From Streptomyces shenzhenensis (lineage in GTDB: Bacteria > Actinomycetota > Actinomycetes > Streptomycetales > Streptomycetaceae): a DNA stretch of 64,000 nt. How positions within the stretch are numbered: position 1 is the stretch's first letter; the number at the start of each line of letters is the position of its first letter. The stretch spans positions 310,001-374,000 of the forward strand of contig NZ_JAJONF010000002.1 of NCBI RefSeq assembly GCF_021462265.1, written 5' to 3'. Under the pieces are notes generated by a model. That model searched no databases and was not told where the DNA came from. It worked only from the letters and a program-made list of their open reading frames with translations. A program made the position numbers and the translations under genes. This document shows positions 60,320 to 64,000 of this stretch, one piece after another.

Positions 60320-60354
60320 GGGCTGACCGGGTACGCGAACGGGCCGAGTGGCCC
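60320..60354. promoter_or_regulatory. Palindromic box pair between the CBS gene and usp at 60441
   Basis: GGGCTG-AC-CGGGTA (60320-60333) and GGGCCG-AG-TGGCCC (60341-60354), centres 21 bases apart. It is closer to the usp (87 bases) than to the minus-strand CBS gene (110 bases). Confidence 0.6.
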
Positions 60355-60440
60355 CTCCAACCCGTTGCCGGAAGGTGGCACGGTGACAGTGGAGCCCCCT
60401 GCTGCACGACGTGGCAGTCCGACGAAAGGCGGTGGGGACC

Positions 60441-61313
60441 ATGACCCTCCCCCTGGTCGTAGGCGTCGACGGATCGGACCCGAGCCTGCTCGCGGTCGAC
60501 TGGGCGGTTCAGGAAGCGGCCCGCCACGACATCCCGCTCCGGCTGGTGTACGCCTCCCGGTGGGAGCGGTACGAGGCCGGAGTGCCGCTCGACGGAACGC
60601 AACGGCCCTCGGAACGTGTGCTGGCCGAACACATCGTCGCCTCCGCGGCCGAGCGCGCCGCACAGCGCGGCCCGGATGTGAAGGTCACCACCGACATCCT
60701 CGCCGACGACCCGGTGCGCGCCCTTCTGCACGCGGGCGACGAGGCGTACGCCCTGGTCACCGGGGAACGCGGCCGGGGTGAGCTGACCGGGCTGCTGCTC
60801 GGCTCGGTCGGCCTGGCGGTGGCGGCCAAGGCGCACTGCCCGGTGATCGTGGTCCGCGGCGACAGGATCGGCCTGGCCGGCGGCCACGAGCGGATCCTGC
60901 TGGGCGCGGGGGAGCCCGCCACCGCGGCGGAGGCCGTACGGTTCGCCTTCCGTGAGGCCGAGGTCCGCGCGAGCGTCCTGGACGTCGTCCGGGCCTGGCG
61001 CTGCCCCGCCCACGAGATCACCGACCGCGCGTCGCACGCGGAGGCCGCCCGCCGGTACGAGGAGAAGGCGTCGGCGCTGCTCGACACGCTGCTCGGCGAA
61101 GCCATGGCGGACCATCCGAAGGTCAGGGTCCGCAGCGTGACCGCCGAGGGACCGGCCCACCGGATCCTCGTGCACCGTACGGCCGCCGCCGACCTGGTCG
61201 TCGTGGGTGCCAGGCGCCGGCAGGGACACGTCGGCCTTCAGCTGGGCCGGGTGGCCCACACCCTGCTCCACCACGCGGCGTGCCCGGTGGCGATCGTGCC
61301 GCAGCCGGTGTGA
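60441..61313 (+). CDS. Tandem universal stress protein (290-residue type, copy 2)
   Basis: The ATG at 60441, following GGCGGTGGGG, is preferred to the upstream in-frame GTG at 60411. Domain 1 (LPLVVGVDGSDPSLLAVDWA to LVTGERGRGELTGLLLGSVGLAVAAKAHCPVIVVRGD) and domain 2 (ending LVVVGARRRQGHVGLQLGRVAHTLLHHAACPVAIVPQ) are both complete. It is a sister of 43070-43939, sharing LRLVYAS-WERYE and the AVRAWRCPA-type segment. The GH65 gene follows 61 bases later. Confidence 0.9.
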   Translation: MTLPLVVGVDGSDPSLLAVDWAVQEAARHDIPLRLVYASRWERYEAGVPLDGTQRPSERVLAEHIVASAAERAAQRGPDVKVTTDILADDPVRALLHAGDEAYALVTGERGRGELTGLLLGSVGLAVAAKAHCPVIVVRGDRIGLAGGHERILLGAGEPATAAEAVRFAFREAEVRASVLDVVRAWRCPAHEITDRASHAEAARRYEEKASALLDTLLGEAMADHPKVRVRSVTAEGPAHRILVHRTAAADLVVVGARRRQGHVGLQLGRVAHTLLHHAACPVAIVPQPV

Positions 61314-61374
61314 TCGTTGCGGCGCGGATCGCCGTACCGCATCCGGAAGAGCAGTTCGAGGGCCGGGAGCCTGA

Positions 61375-63753
61375 GTGAGCGGCTGGACATGGGAGTACGA
61401 GGGTTACCTGCCCGCCGACGAACGGCTGCGGGAGGCGCTGTGCACGGTGGGCAACGGTTACTTCGCCACCCGCGGCGCCCTGCCCGAGTGCGCCGTCGAC
61501 GAGGTGCACTACCCCGGCACCTACGTGGCCGGCTGCTACAACCGGCTCACCTCGGAGGTCGCGGGACACCGGGTCGAGAACGAGGACATGGTCAACGTCC
61601 CGAACTGGCTGCCGCTCCGGTTCCGGCTGCCGGGCGGTGACTGGCTCACCCCGGACACCGCCACGGTGCTCGACCACCGGCAGGTCCTGCACCTCGCCAC
61701 CGGCCTCCTGGAGCGCCGGACCCGCTTCGCCCTCGGCGACGGCGGCGTGCTCTACGTCCGTCAGCAGCGCGTCGTCCACATGGCAGACCCGCATCTGGCC
61801 GCCCTGCGCACCGAGTTCACCGCCCAGGGTTACGCCGGGGAGCTGGAGGTCGAGGCCGCGCTCGACGGAAGCGTCACCAACGCCGGGGTAGCGCGCTACC
61901 GCGACCTCGACGGCCGCCATCTGACCGACGTGCGCAGCGGAGTGGCCACCCCTGACACCGTCTGGTTGCACTGCCGTACCAGTACCTCGGACATCCGGAT
62001 CGGCCTGGCGGCCCGGCTGGTGACCGACGCGCCGATCATTGAGGCGGCCCCGACACCGCTGCGCGCCGTACAGCACCTCCTGCTCCCGCTCACTCCCGGA
62101 CGTACCCTCGTCGTCGACAAGATCGCGGCGCTGCACACCTCACGCGACCCCGCGATCGGCGATCCCCTGCGGGCCGCCGTCGACCGGGTCGCCGCCGCTC
62201 CCGGTTTCGGCTCTCTCCTCGAATCGCACCGCAAGGCGTGGGAACACCTCTGGCGGCAGGCCGAGCTGGACGTCCCCGGCCGGGCCGGCCGGATCCTGCG
62301 GCTGCACCTCTTCCACGTACTGCAGACCCTGTCCCCGCACACGGCGGACCTGGACGTGGGGGTACCGGCCCGTGGACTGCACGGCGAGGCGTACCGCGGC
62401 CACGTCTTCTGGGACGAGCTGTTCGTCCTGCCCTTCCTCAACCTGCACTTCCCGGAGGTCTCGCGCGCGCTGCTCCGCTACCGGTACCGGCGTCTGGGCC
62501 AGGCCCGCGCGGCCGCCGCCGCGCTGGGCCGGCGCGGTGCGCTGTACCCCTGGCAGAGCGGCAGCGACGGCCGTGAGGAGTCCCAGGAACTGCACCTCAA
62601 CCCCCGCTCGGGGCGCTGGCTCCCGGACCACTCACGGCTGCAGTGGCACGTCGGCTCGGCGGTCGCCTACAACGTGTGGCAGTACTGCGAGGCGACCGGC
62701 GACACCGGCTTCCGGGACACCGAGGGCGCCGAGACGCTCCTGCAGATCGCCCGCTTCTGGGCCGACTCGGCCACCTGGGACGACCGGCTCGGCCGCCACC
62801 GCATCCGCGGTGTGGTCGGGCCCGACGAATACCACGACGCCTACCCGGACGCACCGGAACCCGGCCTCGACGACAACGCCTACACCAACGTCACCGCCGC
62901 CTGGGTGCTCAGCCGCGCCCTCGAACTGCTGCGGACACTGCCCGAGCCGCGTCGCCGTGAACTCGCCGGCCGCACCGGCCTGGACGACGGCGAACTCGAA
63001 CGCTGGGAGGAGGTGTCCCACACCCTGCACATCCCCTTCCACGACGGCGTCATCAGCCAGTTCGAGGGCTACGGCGACCTCGCCGAACTCGACTGGGCCG
63101 GCTACCGCGAGCGCTACGACGACATCCGCCGCCTCGACCGGATCCTGGAGGCGGAAGGCGACAGCGTCAACCGCTACAAGGCGTCCAAGCAGGCCGATGT
63201 CCTGATGCTCGGCTATCTCTTCTCACCTGCCGAACTCCGCTCCCTCTTCGAGCGGCTGGGGCACCCGCTGGACGACAGGACCTGGGTGCGCACGGTCGAC
63301 TACTACCTGCGCCGCACCAGTCACGGCTCCACCCTCAGCGGCCTGGTCCACGGCTGGGTCCTGGCCCGCGCCCGGCGCGCGAACGCGTGGGCCTTCGTCC
63401 AGGAGGCCCTGCGCGGCGACATCGCCGACCTCCAGGGCGGCACCACCGGGGAAGGCATCCACCTCGGTGCGATGGCGGGCACCCTCGACCTCGTCCAGCG
63501 GGGACTGACCGGACTGGAGACCCGCGAAGGGGCGCTCTGGCTCGACCCCGTGCCGCTGCCGGAACTCTCCTCGTACGCGGTGTCCCTTCGCTACCAGGGG
63601 CACTGGGGCGTACGGCTGCGCCTGCGGCGAGGACGGCTGGAGATGCTGGTGCCCGCCTCGGACCGGTCGTCGATCTGCGTCCGCCTCCCGGACCGCGCGA
63701 TCCGCGTGGAGGCCGGGGACACCTGCCGGCTGGTCCTTGCGGACGGTGCCTGA
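61375..63753 (+). CDS. Glycoside hydrolase family 65 protein (disaccharide phosphorylase-like)
   Basis: GTG start. The 792-residue protein has the GH65 N-terminal beta-sandwich (about 1-260; CTVGNGYFATRGALPE, HYPGTYVAGCYNRL) and an alpha/alpha-barrel (about 290-680) with GHVFWDELFVLPFL, SGSDGREESQELHLN and the catalytic acid Glu in VVGPDEYHD, then KQADVLMLGYLF and a C-terminal sandwich with GTTGEGIHLGAMAGTLD. These are marks of trehalose, maltose or kojibiose phosphorylases, which use phosphate to release a sugar phosphate and so save ATP. The substrate cannot be read. It follows a usp and may mobilise stored trehalose under hypoxia (inference). Confidence 0.88.
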   Translation: MSGWTWEYEGYLPADERLREALCTVGNGYFATRGALPECAVDEVHYPGTYVAGCYNRLTSEVAGHRVENEDMVNVPNWLPLRFRLPGGDWLTPDTATVLDHRQVLHLATGLLERRTRFALGDGGVLYVRQQRVVHMADPHLAALRTEFTAQGYAGELEVEAALDGSVTNAGVARYRDLDGRHLTDVRSGVATPDTVWLHCRTSTSDIRIGLAARLVTDAPIIEAAPTPLRAVQHLLLPLTPGRTLVVDKIAALHTSRDPAIGDPLRAAVDRVAAAPGFGSLLESHRKAWEHLWRQAELDVPGRAGRILRLHLFHVLQTLSPHTADLDVGVPARGLHGEAYRGHVFWDELFVLPFLNLHFPEVSRALLRYRYRRLGQARAAAAALGRRGALYPWQSGSDGREESQELHLNPRSGRWLPDHSRLQWHVGSAVAYNVWQYCEATGDTGFRDTEGAETLLQIARFWADSATWDDRLGRHRIRGVVGPDEYHDAYPDAPEPGLDDNAYTNVTAAWVLSRALELLRTLPEPRRRELAGRTGLDDGELERWEEVSHTLHIPFHDGVISQFEGYGDLAELDWAGYRERYDDIRRLDRILEAEGDSVNRYKASKQADVLMLGYLFSPAELRSLFERLGHPLDDRTWVRTVDYYLRRTSHGSTLSGLVHGWVLARARRANAWAFVQEALRGDIADLQGGTTGEGIHLGAMAGTLDLVQRGLTGLETREGALWLDPVPLPELSSYAVSLRYQGHWGVRLRLRRGRLEMLVPASDRSSICVRLPDRAIRVEAGDTCRLVLADGA

Positions 63754-63850
63754 GGAGTGAGAGAACCGTCTCAGAGGGGACTGAGAGGTTCCTGTGCAAG
63801 TCTGAGACGCCCGTGTATCCATCGTGACCATCTCATCCGAGGATTTGTTG

Positions 63851-64000
63851 ATGTCCCTGATAAACGGCTTGCCCGCCCATGTCCTGTTCGTGCACATCGT
63901 CGTGGTGCTCGTCCCGCTGGCCGCGCTGGCGCTCGTGGCCGCGGCGATCTCTCCGCGAGTCGCCCGGCGCATGGGCGTGGTGCTGCCGGTCCTGGCCCTG
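63851..64000 (+). CDS. DUF2231-like membrane protein, 5' part only
   Basis: The ATG at 63851 opens MSLINGLPAHVLFVHIVVVL, then VPLAALALVAAAISPRVARR, giving 50 residues before the window ends. The short polar start with LPAHVLFVHIVVVLVPLAALA is typical of DUF2231 integral membrane proteins. The 97 bases upstream hold no gene or box. Truncated by the window edge, so family assignment is tentative. Confidence 0.6.
   Translation, partial: MSLINGLPAHVLFVHIVVVLVPLAALALVAAAISPRVARRMGVVLPVLAL

Noticed and set aside
1..64000. CRISPR arrays, tRNA/rRNA genes, insertion sequences or prophage genes
   Set aside because: No regular spacer-repeat array, no tRNA-like cloverleaf, no transposase or integrase motif was recognised; the repeats found are short tandem tracts.

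Overview
The very high G+C content, strong codon-position bias, GTG starts and gene families (SpoIIE-type phosphatases with anti-sigma ATPase domains, WYL regulators, GNAT-fused acyl-CoA synthetase, tandem universal stress proteins) indicate an actinomycete, most likely a Streptomyces chromosome. I see no tRNA, rRNA, CRISPR array, insertion sequence or phage gene.

Region 1 (about 1-9,280) is a compact + strand biosynthetic operon. It holds a Pls/PosA-like membrane protein with a carrier domain but no adenylation domain, a separate half-C/A-T-TE NRPS protein, a TauD/SyrP-like dioxygenase, and SbnB- and SbnA-like enzymes that make 2,3-diaminopropionate (Dap). The parts suggest a Dap-derived oligo- or polypeptide made by a split Pls-like machine. 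The product is inference.

Region 2 (about 9,280-18,000) is a junction: a decayed P450 fragment, a membrane coiled-coil protein, a divergent VOC/WYL pair, two large PAS/(GAF)/PP2C/HATPase sensor proteins, and an FMN-binding split-barrel (PNPOx-like) protein.

Region 3 (about 14,590-64,000) is an oxygen-limitation/dormancy island. It carries a NarL/DevR-type response regulator, a cNMP-binding protein, four CBS-CBS-BON proteins, seven universal stress proteins, two Rv1733c-like membrane proteins, Hsp20, an HPF-like ribosome factor and two PNPOx-like proteins. It also carries fermentation and energy genes: adhE, flavohemoglobin, pyruvate phosphate dikinase, an APC permease with arcA-arcB-arcC, pflB-pflA, two Zn alcohol dehydrogenases, phosphoketolase, GAPDH, an ADP-forming acyl-CoA synthetase, oleate hydratase and a GH65 phosphorylase. 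The gene set parallels the DosR/DevR regulon of Mycobacterium and the OsdR regulon of S. coelicolor, with a fermentative module added.

Almost every operon in region 3 is preceded by one or two copies of a 14-bp palindrome, consensus GGGCCG-WW-CGGCCC. Pairs are usually centred 20-24 bp apart. The box in front of the response-regulator gene suggests autoregulation. Likely operons are: adhE-hmp-HPF (-); ppdK (-); ohyA (-); cNMP protein-CBS-response regulator (-); permease-arcA-arcB-arcC (+); pflB-pflA (+); doxX (+); usp-adh-usp-xfp-gap (+); acd-CBS-flavodoxin (+); usp (+); Rv1733c-usp (-); STAS (-); adh-PNPOx (+); usp (+); hsp20 (+); CBS (-); CBS (-); and usp-GH65 (+). Together they could conserve energy without oxygen (substrate-level ATP from PFL/Acd, phosphoketolase and arginine deiminase; NADH disposal through AdhE and Adh) while stress proteins hold the cell in a resting state.
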